A stretch of DNA of 64,000 nt, from the NCBI GenBank assembly GCA_963703175.1, contig OY969794.1, forward strand, positions 806,001-870,000. The letters run 5' to 3'. The stretch is from VRUE01 sp963703175. Lineage in GTDB: Bacteria > Actinomycetota > Thermoleophilia > Solirubrobacterales > 70-9. Positions 8,189-16,527 of the stretch are shown in pieces. Positions within the stretch are counted from its first letter, which is position 1, and every line of letters starts with the position of its first letter. The notes beneath the pieces were generated by a model that searched no databases, was not told the DNA's origin, and saw nothing but the letters and a program-made list of their open reading frames with translations. A program made the translations under genes and the position numbers.

Positions 8189-9140
8189 ATCTTTCAAGTT
8201 CGATCCGCGCCATTGCGGCGGCGCCGATCATCCCTGCGTCTTCGCCGAGCTCGGCGGGAACGACGGGGGTGTTGTTCATCGGCCGCAGTGCCCGCGCTTC
8301 GAGCTCGCGGCGGGCAGGGGCCAGCAGCAGCTCACCAGCGACGATCACACCGCCGCCGATCACGATCACTTCGGGCTCGAAAATATTGGCGAAGCTGGCA
8401 AGGGCAACACCGAGACGGCCGCCAACCAGGTCGAAGACGCCGATCGCCGTCTCGTCTCCTTCCTGAGCGGCGACGGTGACCGCCTTGCCGTCGATCTCCT
8501 CACCGTCGGCAAGCAGCTTGCCGAGCGCGGAGTCCGGCGCGCTTTCGGCGACGGCGCGGCCTTCGCGACCCAGCGCGGTGCCGGAGGCGAGGGTCTCGAC
8601 GCAGCCGTGGCCGGGGCAGTTGCCCTGGCAGGCAGGACCGTCGAGTTGGATCGCCACGTGGCCCAGCTCGGCGCCGGCGCCGGTCGAGCCCCGGTAGATC
8701 TCGCCACCGAGGATGAGGCCGCCACCAATCCCGGTGCCAATCGTCAGCATCACCGCGTTCTGGGCTCCGCGGGCAGCACCGAAGAGGTGCTCGGCCAGGG
8801 CGGCGACGTTGGCGTCGTTGTCGACGAAGGTCGGTAGGCCGGTTCGCTCGACCACCAGGTCGCGGATCGGCAGGTTCTCGATCGGCAGGTTTACCGCCGC
8901 CACCGCCAGGCCCTTGTCATGGTCGATCGTTGCCGGGATCCCCATCCCGATCGCTTTAACCCCCGCCCGCTCCGCACGCGCCTCGGCGATCTCGCGCACA
9001 AGCAGCTCGACCAGCTCATTCTGACTCTCACCGGCGGATCGCTCGCGGCTCTCCCAGACGGTTTTCGAGTCGCCGTCAAGAACGCCAAGCAGCATCTTCG
9101 TGCCGCCCAGATCGACGCCTATCGCTTCGGCCTGGCTCAT
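8187..9140 (-). CDS. ROK-family sugar kinase (glucokinase-like)
   Basis: This protein phosphorylates glucose or a related sugar with ATP. The phosphate-binding motif DLGGTKMLLGVLDG is at residue 9. GTGIGGGLILGG marks the second ATP-fold half, and the ROK zinc motif reads CQGNCPGHGCVET (about residue 172). There is no N-terminal helix-turn-helix, so it is an enzyme rather than an NagC/XylR-type repressor. Its length of 317 residues is standard. It is divergent from the LCP gene and followed by rsmI on the same strand, across the long palindrome. Specificity for glucose is inferred from the actinobacterial family. Confidence 0.9.
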   Translation of the reverse strand: MSQAEAIGVDLGGTKMLLGVLDGDSKTVWESRERSAGESQNELVELLVREIAEARAERAGVKAIGMGIPATIDHDKGLAVAAVNLPIENLPIRDLVVERTGLPTFVDNDANVAALAEHLFGAARGAQNAVMLTIGTGIGGGLILGGEIYRGSTGAGAELGHVAIQLDGPACQGNCPGHGCVETLASGTALGREGRAVAESAPDSALGKLLADGEEIDGKAVTVAAQEGDETAIGVFDLVGGRLGVALASFANIFEPEVIVIGGGVIVAGELLLAPARRELEARALRPMNNTPVVPAELGEDAGMIGAAAMARIELER

Positions 9141-9200
9141 GTCCTGTTCTGACTGGATTCGCGGGCGACCGCGCGCATCGGCATGATCTCGGAGTCTTTC

Positions 9201-10436
9201 ATGGCAAACGATGGCGAGCAGCGGCCCCCCGAGCCGCCCGATTACAAGGTCTACCGAGCCCGGCGGGGGTTCTTCTCGCGCCTGCGCAAACCCGACCTCT
9301 CGGGGCTGCGCGAGCGCGACTGGCGGGCACCAAAGCTGCCCAAGCGACCGGACCGTCCCGGCCGCGAACTGAGTCCGGGGACACTGCGGCCCGGACTGCG
9401 CCGGGTGCTGAAGTGGGTCGGCATCGCCGCGCTCGCCTGGATCTTCATCAGCTTCCTCGCCTTTGCCGTCTCGGCCCAGCTACAAGCCTTCAAGCTCTCC
9501 GGAGAAGCGAAGTCAAAGCTGCACGGCAACCCCTTCCTGCTGCCCAGTGCGCAGACGATCCTCGTACTTGGCACCGATGCCCGACCGCCCGACACCAAGG
9601 AGCCCGGCGCGGCACCCTCGCAGGAATGCTTTGACCAGCAGGCGCACGGCGACTCGCCGCACGGCGAATGCTCACAGGGTCAGTTCCGCGCCGACACGCT
9701 GATGCTAATCCGCGCCGGCGGCGGCGCCTTCCGCAAACTCTCGATCCCGCGCGACAGCTACGCCGAAATCCCCGACCAGAGCCCGCAGAAGATCAACGCG
9801 GCCTATGCCTTCGGTGGCGCCGCAGCAGAGATCGAAGCGGTCGAAGACTTCCTCGGGATCGAAATCGACCACGTCGCGATCGTCGACTTCACCGGCTTCG
9901 AAGACCTGATCGACGCGGTCGGCGGGGTCGTGGTCGACGTTCCGCACAAGCTCTGCGCCGATATCGCCGGCGGTGCCGGCGGCGGCCAAGGCGGCTTCAC
10001 CCTGCGCCTGGGCCAAGGCGAGAACACGCTCGACGGCGAAAAGGCACTGATCTACTCGCGTATCCGCGAGCCCAGCGAATGCCCCGGGCCGGGCAAGAGC
10101 GCCTACACGCTCGGCTACAACGACTTCGATCGCGAGCAAGCTCAACAGGCGGTTATCAGCGGCATCAAGGACCGTCTTACCGACCCCCTCCGCGCCCCCT
10201 ACAACTTCATCAAGGGACCGATCATCGGCTGGGACGCGCCGAAGGCTTTCGTCAGCGACATGGGCTTCTTAACGATGCCGCAGCTGATCCTCTCGGCGGC
10301 AATCGGCGGCGACGGCAAGGCCGACGTCCTCTGCCAGGGGGCAAACTCGGGCTGCTCCCTCGATGGCCCTGGCGGCTCAATCGAAGTACCCGACTCCGAG
10401 CGCCGCCGCGCCGTCAAGAAGCTGCTGGGCGAATAG
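9201..10436 (+). CDS. LytR-CpsA-Psr (LCP) family envelope glycopolymer ligase
   Basis: LCP proteins transfer lipid-linked glycopolymers such as teichoic acid or arabinogalactan-like chains onto peptidoglycan. A basic cytoplasmic tail is followed by one membrane helix (about residues 70-90) and an outer LCP domain containing LVLGTDARPP, RADTLMLIRAG, the Arg-Asp motif SIPRDSY, KINAAYAFGG and YSRIREPSECPG. The ATG at 9201 is preferred because GGAG (9191-9194) lies 6 nt upstream; the ATG at 9183 would add six residues without a site. Two Cys-containing inserts follow the first strand. The older label 'transcriptional attenuator' is not supported by any DNA-binding domain. Confidence 0.93.
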   Translation: MANDGEQRPPEPPDYKVYRARRGFFSRLRKPDLSGLRERDWRAPKLPKRPDRPGRELSPGTLRPGLRRVLKWVGIAALAWIFISFLAFAVSAQLQAFKLSGEAKSKLHGNPFLLPSAQTILVLGTDARPPDTKEPGAAPSQECFDQQAHGDSPHGECSQGQFRADTLMLIRAGGGAFRKLSIPRDSYAEIPDQSPQKINAAYAFGGAAAEIEAVEDFLGIEIDHVAIVDFTGFEDLIDAVGGVVVDVPHKLCADIAGGAGGGQGGFTLRLGQGENTLDGEKALIYSRIREPSECPGPGKSAYTLGYNDFDREQAQQAVISGIKDRLTDPLRAPYNFIKGPIIGWDAPKAFVSDMGFLTMPQLILSAAIGGDGKADVLCQGANSGCSLDGPGGSIEVPDSERRRAVKKLLGE

Positions 10437-10443
10437 ATCGACT

Positions 10444-10485
10444 TCTGTCGCCTTGATGACCCCATAAGGTCAAAAAGGCGACAGA
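10444..10485. terminator. Bidirectional terminator between the LCP and FmdB genes
   Basis: TCTGTCGCCTT (10444-10454) pairs with AAGGCGACAGA (10475-10485), and an inner TGACC/GGTCA stem extends the hairpin. It sits between two convergent stop codons. Confidence 0.75.
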
Positions 10486-10492
10486 TCTGCGC

Positions 10493-10798
10493 TCAGTCGG
10501 AGGTCGCCGTGGTCGCTGGCTTCGAGTCGCTCGACTTCGACTCCGAGGACTTGGAGTCCGAGGTCTTGGACTCCCCCGAGCCCTTCGAGTCGCCCGACTC
10601 GCCACCGGCGGCGACCGTCGACTTCTTGCCGTAGTCGGTGTTGTGGAAACCCGAACCCTTGAAGTGGATCGCCACAGGGTGCAGAACGCGCTCAGCGGGA
10701 GCGCCGCACTCCTGGCACTCGGTCAGCGCCTCGTCGCTCATCTTCTGGATCACATCGAAGACGTGGCCGTTGGTGCATTTGTACTCGTAGATCGGCAT
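10493..10798 (-). CDS. FmdB-family zinc-ribbon protein with Ser/Lys-rich tail
   Basis: The N-terminus MPIYEYKCTNGHVFDV with a following CQECG gives the CxxxH...CxxC zinc ribbon of FmdB-type proteins. These are small, widespread and of uncertain role, originally linked to formamidase expression. After GSGFHNTDY the last 40 residues are a low-complexity Ser/Lys/Asp/Glu tail with repeated SKSSES-type units, probably disordered. The ATG overlaps, on the opposite strand, the first open codons upstream of the glycyl-tRNA synthetase, so the two genes share a very short divergent promoter region. Zinc binding is inferred. Confidence 0.88.
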   Translation of the reverse strand: MPIYEYKCTNGHVFDVIQKMSDEALTECQECGAPAERVLHPVAIHFKGSGFHNTDYGKKSTVAAGGESGDSKGSGESKTSDSKSSESKSSDSKPATTATSD

Positions 10799-10835
10799 GC
10801 GGGTGGGCGATTATCGCAGCCGATACGGTTCAGCC

Positions 10836-12227
10836 ATGGCAAGTGCCGGGCAGGACACCCGCAGTGAGACGACCTCGATGGAGGAGATCGTCGCGCTTTG
10901 CAAGCGGCGCGGCTTCGTCTTCCCGTCCTCAGAGATCTACGGCGGCCTTGGCTCGACCTACGACTACGGCCACTACGGGGTGCTGCTGAAGAACAACGTC
11001 AAGGCCGAGTGGTGGCGGGCGATGCTGCAGGAGCGCAACGACATCGTCGCCCTCGACTCGGCGATCCTCCAGCACCCGCGGGTCTGGGAGGCCTCGGGCC
11101 ACCTGGAAGGCTTCACCGATCCGCTCGTGCAGTGCCTGGGCAAGTGCAAGCGGCGCTGGCGTGAGGACCATCTGCGCGAGGCGGTCGAAGCCGAAGGCGG
11201 CGACCCCGAGGCCGAGCTGGTCTGCCCCGAGTGCGGCGGCGAGCTCTCCGAGCCGCGCCAGTTCAACCTGATGTTCGAGACCCACGTCGGTCCGGTGGCA
11301 GGCGAGGGCTCGGAGGTCTACCTGCGGCCGGAGACCGCCCAGGGCATCTTCATCAACTTCAAGAACGTGCTCGGCTTCGCCCGCAAGAAGCCGCCGTTCG
11401 GGATCGCCCAGATCGGCAAGTCGTTCCGCAACGAGATCACCCCCGGCAACTTCATCTTCCGCACGCGTGAGTTCGAACAGATGGAGATGGAGTTCTTCGT
11501 ACCGCCGGCCGAAGCGGAAAAGTGGCACAAGGTCTGGATGGAGGAGCGCGAGCGTTGGTACACCGATCTAGGTATCCGCCCCGACCTACTGCGGGTGCGC
11601 GCCCACGGCGCCGACGAGCTCTCCCACTACTCCTCGGCGACGAGCGACATCGAGTACCTCTTCCCGATCGGCTGGTCGGAGCTGGAGGGGATCGCCAACC
11701 GCGGCGACTTCGACCTCACCCAGCACGCCAAGTTCAGCGGCGAGAAGCTCGAGTACTTCGACCAGCAGACCAAAGAGCGCTACGTCCCCCACGTAATCGA
11801 GCCCGCCGCCGGCGCCGACCGCGCCACCCTCGCCTTCCTCGTCGACGCCTACGACGTCGAGGAGGTCGAGGGCCGCCAGCGCACGGTCCTCCGTCTCCAC
11901 CCGAAGCTGGCCCCGGTCAAGGTCGCGATCCTGCCGCTCGTCTCCAAGGAGGGCATGCCGGAGAAGGCCCGTGAGATCTTCGAACAGGTGCGCCGCCGCG
12001 TCCCCGCCGAGTTCGACGAGGGCGGCTCAATCGGCAAGCGCTACCGCCGCCAGGACGAGATCGGTACCCCCTGGGGCATCACGGTGGACCACCAGACGAT
12101 GGAAGACGACACCGTCACTCTGCGCGACCGCGACTCACTGGAGCAGACGAGAGTCCCGATTGAGGGCCTCGCCGACGACCTGGCCAACCGCCTGGCGCAG
12201 CACTGGCACAGCCCGAAGCTGGACTGA
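10836..12227 (+). CDS. glyS: Glycyl-tRNA synthetase, single-chain dimeric type
   Basis: This class II synthetase charges tRNA-Gly. The visible motifs are YGGLGSTYDYG near the N-terminus, a zinc-like pair (CLGKCKRRW and CPECGG), motif 2 region FRNEITPGNFIFRTREFEQME, the LRPETAQGIF substrate loop, and motif 3 GTPWGITVDHQT near the end, followed by the anticodon-binding domain. It is the eukaryote/archaea-like alpha-2 form used by actinobacteria, not the alpha/beta form. The frame is open from 10797, but the ATG at 10836 gives the usual 463 residues. No clear ribosome site precedes either start, so a leaderless message is possible. Confidence 0.95.
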   Translation: MASAGQDTRSETTSMEEIVALCKRRGFVFPSSEIYGGLGSTYDYGHYGVLLKNNVKAEWWRAMLQERNDIVALDSAILQHPRVWEASGHLEGFTDPLVQCLGKCKRRWREDHLREAVEAEGGDPEAELVCPECGGELSEPRQFNLMFETHVGPVAGEGSEVYLRPETAQGIFINFKNVLGFARKKPPFGIAQIGKSFRNEITPGNFIFRTREFEQMEMEFFVPPAEAEKWHKVWMEERERWYTDLGIRPDLLRVRAHGADELSHYSSATSDIEYLFPIGWSELEGIANRGDFDLTQHAKFSGEKLEYFDQQTKERYVPHVIEPAAGADRATLAFLVDAYDVEEVEGRQRTVLRLHPKLAPVKVAILPLVSKEGMPEKAREIFEQVRRRVPAEFDEGGSIGKRYRRQDEIGTPWGITVDHQTMEDDTVTLRDRDSLEQTRVPIEGLADDLANRLAQHWHSPKLD

Positions 12228-12239
12228 GCTCTTCAGCGA

Positions 12240-13280
12240 TCAGGCTGCGCTCAAGAACCGGTCGACGGCGGCGGCCTCCGCGTCGAGTGCGGCTTTGACC
12301 TTCGCCGGAAGGCGCTGGAGCAGCTCGAACGACACGGCCCCGCCCGCATATCCCCACTTCGCTACCGCTCGTCCGTCGACCAGAGCAAACGGGTGGAAGA
12401 TGCCGTTCCTGGTGACGAGATTCGTGTGCGGCCCCAGGATCTCCTCGCGCGAGCACCAGCCGAGCAGGACCGGGTCGAAGGCGCCCAGCAGGCGCGGTGG
12501 CGACAGCTTCTCCGCTGCAGGTCGCTTGGCAAGGCTGACCAGCCCGCCCTCTCCCTCCTCCAGCTTGGAGCCGAGTGCCTTCAAGCCAGCGCGGGCGTCG
12601 CGCAGAGGCAGTCCGGCCCACTTGGCGAGGTCGCGGTCGGTTGCCGGCTGGTGGCCGACCAGGTAGCGACGGGCGAGCTCGGCGAGCGCTTTGTCGCGAT
12701 CCACCGGCTTCTGTTCACCCAGCCAATCGCTGACCAATACGTAGGCGTGCTGTTTGCCGACCATCGGCCCGCGCACGACGATCCCGCGCACGGCCGCGAG
12801 GAAGAAGATGTGGATTAGTGCCTGGCCCTCGGTCCGCAGGTCTGCAGCATCAAGCCGCTCGCGCAGCTGAGCCCGGGTCAGCGGACCCTCGTCCCCCAGC
12901 GCCTTCGCGATCGTGGCAACGGCGCGGTCGGCCGCCGCCTCGCTGACGCCCTCCTGGCGCAACCGCCGCGTGCTCGAGGTGAGGAGCGGTGGCGTAGTCA
13001 GCGCCTGCAGCAAGGGGTAGTCCTCGCTGCGGACGAGGTGGAGGGTGCCGCGATTGAGCCAGGTGACGATCAGGCTGCGCTCCTCGCTCAGCGCCCGCTC
13101 AACGTCGGCCACGGTCAGGCCCTCAGTGCGGGCGCGAACGGCGAGGCGGAAGCCGCGCGGATCCTGACCCTGTACGGCGAGCAGCCGCTCGGCGACGGCG
13201 ACTGGATTGGTTAGTGGAGGGCCCGAAAGGCCCTGCGCCGTGAGGCGCTCAGCCAGGATGGTTCCGTTATTCGACTTCAA
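12240..13280 (-). CDS. Winged-helix DNA-binding protein, AlkZ/HTH_42 family (putative DNA glycosylase)
   Basis: The protein belongs to the family whose characterised members, such as AlkZ, are DNA glycosylases acting on interstrand cross-links or bulky adducts. It has the diagnostic Q-x-Q pair in LLAVQGQDPRG (about residue 37), followed by WLNRGTLHLV and a series of winged-helix segments up to DPVLLGWCSREE. The start is a TTG that overlaps the end of the upstream FKBP gene by 14 nt, suggesting translational coupling; no better in-frame start is close. Its length of 346 residues is slightly short for the family. Glycosylase activity is inference from the Q-x-Q motif. Confidence 0.82.
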   Translation of the reverse strand: MKSNNGTILAERLTAQGLSGPPLTNPVAVAERLLAVQGQDPRGFRLAVRARTEGLTVADVERALSEERSLIVTWLNRGTLHLVRSEDYPLLQALTTPPLLTSSTRRLRQEGVSEAAADRAVATIAKALGDEGPLTRAQLRERLDAADLRTEGQALIHIFFLAAVRGIVVRGPMVGKQHAYVLVSDWLGEQKPVDRDKALAELARRYLVGHQPATDRDLAKWAGLPLRDARAGLKALGSKLEEGEGGLVSLAKRPAAEKLSPPRLLGAFDPVLLGWCSREEILGPHTNLVTRNGIFHPFALVDGRAVAKWGYAGGAVSFELLQRLPAKVKAALDAEAAAVDRFLSAA

Positions 13281-13758
13281 GCAGGTCGATCACGAAAACG
13301 AGCGTTTCGTTCGACGGGATCGCCGGCGGGCGACCTTCTTCGCCGTAGGCGAGTTCGGGCGGGATGATCAGCTCGCGACGACCGCCGACCTTCATCCCTT
13401 CTATGCCTTGTTCCCAGCCAGGAATCACCAGTCCGGCACCGAGAGTCAGGGGGAACGGTTCGTTGCGGCTCCAGGAGGAGTCGAATTCCTTGCCGTTCTT
13501 GTAGTTGACGCCGACGTACTGGACGGTCACTTTGCTGCCCGATTTCGCTTCGGCGCCGTCGCCTTCGTGCAGTTCCTTGATTTCCAGCTTCTTCGGCGGC
13601 GGGCCGTCCGGCACGGTGACCTTGGGCTTTTCGGTCAAGGATTCGCTCGTCGTCGCCGCGGTCGATTCGGTCGAGGAGTCGTCGCTGCTGCCGCAGCCGG
13701 CAATTGCCAGCCCAGCGCAGACGGCGATCGTCAAAAGCAGCGTCTTCACTACGGGCAT
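13267..13758 (-). CDS. FKBP-type peptidyl-prolyl isomerase lipoprotein
   Basis: This is a lipid-anchored proline isomerase for folding of exported proteins. The signal ends in a lipobox, AGLAIAGC, with the modified Cys near residue 22, followed by a Ser/Thr-rich linker. The FKBP domain has SKVTVQYVGVNYKNGKEFDSSW, VIPGWEQGIEGMKVGGRREL and PPELAYGEEG, with most of the aromatic pocket residues. The start at 13758 is chosen because the signal begins there; the frame is open to 13848 without export features. The gene heads an overlap with the AlkZ-like gene. Confidence 0.92.
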   Translation of the reverse strand: MPVVKTLLLTIAVCAGLAIAGCGSSDDSSTESTAATTSESLTEKPKVTVPDGPPPKKLEIKELHEGDGAEAKSGSKVTVQYVGVNYKNGKEFDSSWSRNEPFPLTLGAGLVIPGWEQGIEGMKVGGRRELIIPPELAYGEEGRPPAIPSNETLVFVIDLLEVE

Positions 13759-13820
13759 CCTAAGCAAGCACCGCTCAGGTTTGCTTTCCGGGCAGCGGCA
13801 ACCGCCCCCTCGGAGCTGCT

Positions 13821-14183
13821 CTAGCCCTTGCCGGAGATCAGGTCCCAAGCGCGACGCAACTTGCCCTGGCGCCCGCCAACAAGGTCGCTTGGGTCGACAT
13901 TGAGCGATCCCGGGTTGGCGCTCGGCTCGGGTAGCTTCTGCGCCTCGGCCGCATCGATCTTCAGCACCACCCCACGCTCGAATATCTCGCCAACCTCAGG
14001 GGCGTCGACGAAACGACGCCCACCGGGCAGGACGCTGGTATCGAGGACGATGCCATCGAAGATGTCGACGTTCGGGGCCGAGAGCACGTACTCGACCTTG
14101 CCGACCTCCTCACCATCACTCGAGTAGACCACTACACCCTTGGCGAGGGTGAGAAAAGAGATGGGAGGCCCGAGGTCGGTCAT
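13821..14183 (-). CDS. Small PRC-barrel-like protein
   Basis: From the ATG at 14183 the product is 120 residues. Its first two thirds (GVVVYSSDGEEVGKVEYVLSAPNVDIFDGIVLD) have the beta-barrel pattern of PRC-barrel or DUF2171-like proteins, which bind RNA, photosynthetic complexes or partner proteins. The C-terminal 40 residues are Pro/Gly-rich and then basic (GRQGKLRRAWDLISGKG). There is no signal peptide, so it is probably cytoplasmic. The long open extension upstream to 14471 is arginine-rich and overlaps the next gene, so it is rejected. It lies between the two FKBP genes on the same strand. Its function is unknown. Confidence 0.7.
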   Translation of the reverse strand: MTDLGPPISFLTLAKGVVVYSSDGEEVGKVEYVLSAPNVDIFDGIVLDTSVLPGGRRFVDAPEVGEIFERGVVLKIDAAEAQKLPEPSANPGSLNVDPSDLVGGRQGKLRRAWDLISGKG

Positions 14184-14242
14184 CGCGTGCTGCCGAGCGT
14201 AGCGAGTGAAATCGGGGCGTGCGGCAAGCTGTGGCGGCCGCA

Positions 14243-14797
14243 TCAAGGGTGCTTGGCAGTGACGGGCTCTTTGACTTTGATCAGGTCGATGATGGACACC
14301 AGTGCTTCGTCGGGTCCAATCGCCGGTGGAATTCCAGCTTTGCCGTAGGAAAGGTCCGCGGGCGCGACCAGCTCGCGGCGCCCGCCCTCGCTCATCCCTT
14401 CGATTCCCTGTTCCCAGCCTGCAGTTGCACTTCCCGCGCCGAGTTCGAAGCTGAACGGTTCGCCGCCCCACGACGAGCCGACCTCTTTGCCGTTCTTTTG
14501 CAGGAGGAGGACGTACTGGACAGTGACTTCATCACGCGCCCCCGCTTCGGCCCCGGTTCCCTCGACGATATCCGTCACTTCGAGTTTCGTCGGCGGAGGG
14601 GCCTTCGGAATCTGGACCCGCGGCTTCGTCTTCCCAACCTCAGATGCGGCCGTCGCAGCATCGGCCGACCCGCCCGCAGCGTCGTTAGCGCTGGCCGCGA
14701 CGCCATTAGATCCAGGCGTACCGGATGCCGAAGGGGAGTCTTCGCCCCCCGCGATGAGGCCGACGCACACGAGAATCACCAAGAGAGGAATTATCAC
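14243..14797 (-). CDS. Second FKBP-type peptidyl-prolyl isomerase, membrane-anchored or secreted
   Basis: This is a paralogue of the gene two positions downstream. The hydrophobic N-terminus (IIPLLVILVCVGLIAGG) lacks a proper lipobox, so it is probably a signal or anchor helix. A disordered Ser/Ala/Gly-rich linker of about 45 residues follows, then the FKBP core DEVTVQYVLLLQKNGKEVGSSW, AGWEQGIEGMSEGGRREL and DLSYGKAGIPP. The GTG at 14797 is preferred because AGGA lies 8 nt upstream; the TTG at 14815 would start inside that site. Several pocket residues differ from the first copy, so the activity may be weaker. Confidence 0.85.
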   Translation of the reverse strand: MIIPLLVILVCVGLIAGGEDSPSASGTPGSNGVAASANDAAGGSADAATAASEVGKTKPRVQIPKAPPPTKLEVTDIVEGTGAEAGARDEVTVQYVLLLQKNGKEVGSSWGGEPFSFELGAGSATAGWEQGIEGMSEGGRRELVAPADLSYGKAGIPPAIGPDEALVSIIDLIKVKEPVTAKHP

Positions 14798-14839
14798 GCA
14801 AAATATCCTAACCAAAGCGCTGGAGTTATTCTCAGCCGC

Positions 14840-16339
14840 ATGGGCCTCAACCTCGCATCGCTGCTGGCCAAGAGCGCTGAGCGCTCACCTGACGCGCCGG
14901 CGATTCGCCTCGGCGAAAGCGAGCTGACCTACGCCGAGCTTGACGATCGCAGCGCCCGTCTCGCGACCCTGCTGCGCGAGCAAGGGATCGAAGCGGGCGA
15001 CCGGGTCGGAGTGATGCTGCCCAACGTCCCCGATTTCCCGGTCGCCTACTACGGCGTGCTGCGCGCCGGGGCAATCGTGGTGCCGATGAACGTGCTGCTG
15101 AAGCGACGCGAGATCGCCTTCTATCTGGAGGACTCGGGCGCCAAGCTACTGCTCGCCTGGCACGGCTTTTGCGACCAAGCCTGCGACGGGGCTGCGGACG
15201 CCGGCGTCGAACTGATCGAAGTCGAGCCAGAGGCCTTCGCCACGACCCTGGCCGAGCATGAGCCCACCCCCGGCCTGGCCGATACCGCCGAGGACGACAC
15301 GGCGGTGATCCTCTACACCTCTGGCACCACCGGCAAGCCCAAGGGCGCCGAGCTGACCCACGCAAACCTCGGGCGCAACGCTGACGTCTCCTCCCGCACT
15401 ACCTCTGAAATTGGCGCCGGCGACGTCGTCCTCGGCGCCCTCCCCCTCTTTCACTCCTTCGGCCAGACGGTCGCGATGAACGCCTCGCTCGGCGTCGGCG
15501 CCTGCCTTACCCTAGTGCCCAAATTCGACCCTGGAGAGGCGCTGGCGACGATGCAGCGCGACGGCGTCACCCACTTCTACGGCGTGCCGACTATGTACGG
15601 CGCCCTCCTCCACCACCCCGAGCGCCAGAGCTTTGACACCTCCTCGTTGCGCATCTGCATCACCGGCGGCGCCTCGATGCCGGTGGAGGTACTGCGCGGA
15701 TTCGAAGAGGCGTTCGGCGCCAAGGTGATGGAGGGCTACGGCCTCTCGGAGACCTCGCCCGTCGCCTGTTCCAACCATCCCGACAGGGAGCGCAAGGCGG
15801 GCTCGATCGGCACCCCGATCGAGGGAGTGGAGATGCAGGTCGTCGACGAGAACGACCAGCCGGTCGCGCAGGGTGAGGTCGGCGAGATCGTGATCCGCGG
15901 CCACAACATCATGAAGGGCTACTGGCAGCGCCCCGAGGCGACCGAGGAGGCGATGCGCGGCGGCTGGTTCCACAGCGGCGACATGGCCCGCACCGACGAG
16001 GACGGCTACCTCTTCATCGTCGACCGCAAGAAGGACCTGATCATCCGCGGCGGCTACAACGTCTACCCGCGCGAGGTTGAGGAAGTCCTCTACGAGCATC
16101 CGAAGATCCGCGAAGCCGCGGTCCTCGGCGTCCCCCACGACGAGTGGGGCGAGGAGATCGGCGCCGCAGTCGTCCTCCACGACGGCGAGGAGTTGAGTCC
16201 CGAACAGGTCAGCGCCTACGTCAAGGAGCGCATCGCCGCCTACAAGTACCCCCGCGTCGTCTGGTTCTTAAACGACCTTCCCAAGGGCCCCACCGGCAAG
16301 ATCCTCAAGCGGGAGATCGAGACTCCCGCTGCTGTCTGA
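14840..16339 (+). CDS. Long-chain fatty-acid--CoA ligase (AMP-binding family)
   Basis: This enzyme activates fatty acids to acyl-CoA through an acyl-adenylate. The AMP-binding P-loop is YTSGTTGKPKGAELTH (about residue 157), with GYGLSETSP, DRKKDLIIRGGYNVYPREVEEVL as hinge, and the acyl-transfer Lys in PTGKILKREI. The ATG at 14840 gives 499 residues, the family size. The frame is open back to 14219, but that extension is antisense to the FKBP gene and is rejected. It is divergent from the FKBP cluster and could feed the acyl-CoA dehydrogenase further along the window. The substrate chain length is not determinable. Confidence 0.93.
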   Translation: MGLNLASLLAKSAERSPDAPAIRLGESELTYAELDDRSARLATLLREQGIEAGDRVGVMLPNVPDFPVAYYGVLRAGAIVVPMNVLLKRREIAFYLEDSGAKLLLAWHGFCDQACDGAADAGVELIEVEPEAFATTLAEHEPTPGLADTAEDDTAVILYTSGTTGKPKGAELTHANLGRNADVSSRTTSEIGAGDVVLGALPLFHSFGQTVAMNASLGVGACLTLVPKFDPGEALATMQRDGVTHFYGVPTMYGALLHHPERQSFDTSSLRICITGGASMPVEVLRGFEEAFGAKVMEGYGLSETSPVACSNHPDRERKAGSIGTPIEGVEMQVVDENDQPVAQGEVGEIVIRGHNIMKGYWQRPEATEEAMRGGWFHSGDMARTDEDGYLFIVDRKKDLIIRGGYNVYPREVEEVLYEHPKIREAAVLGVPHDEWGEEIGAAVVLHDGEELSPEQVSAYVKERIAAYKYPRVVWFLNDLPKGPTGKILKREIETPAAV

Positions 16340-16371
16340 AGCAGGCCAGCCCCTTTGCGGCCAGCACAGGG

Positions 16372-16527
16372 CTAAGCACCCGTGTTGGCACTCTCCGCCG
16401 GCGGCTTGCGGAAGCCCTTTTGGACGCGTTTCTTGGCCTGCTTCGCGTAGTCCTCGGGGCTGATCTTTCCCTTCAGCAGGCTGACGTAGAGCGGAGACGG
16501 TCCCGCCGGTATCGATCCGTGTGCCAT
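16372..16527 (-). CDS. 51-residue basic protein translationally coupled to the GAF gene
   Basis: This gene starts on an ATG that shares one base with the stop of the GAF protein gene (TGATG at 16529-16525), and AAAGGGG lies just upstream inside the end of that gene. The product runs MAHGSIPAGPSP, then YVSLLKGKISPEDYAKQAKKRV, and ends KPPAESANTGA. The middle looks like a short amphipathic helix-turn-helix-like segment, and it is Lys-rich. There is no signal or membrane helix. Coupling and codon composition suggest it is real. The family is not recognised, although the 'LLKGKISPEDYAK' pattern is like short oligomerisation (SHOCT-like) motifs. Confidence 0.65.
   Translation of the reverse strand: MAHGSIPAGPSPLYVSLLKGKISPEDYAKQAKKRVQKGFRKPPAESANTGA

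Noticed and set aside
14219..14839. N-terminal extension of the acyl-CoA ligase frame
   Set aside because: Antisense to the FKBP gene; ligase homology begins at the ATG at 14840.
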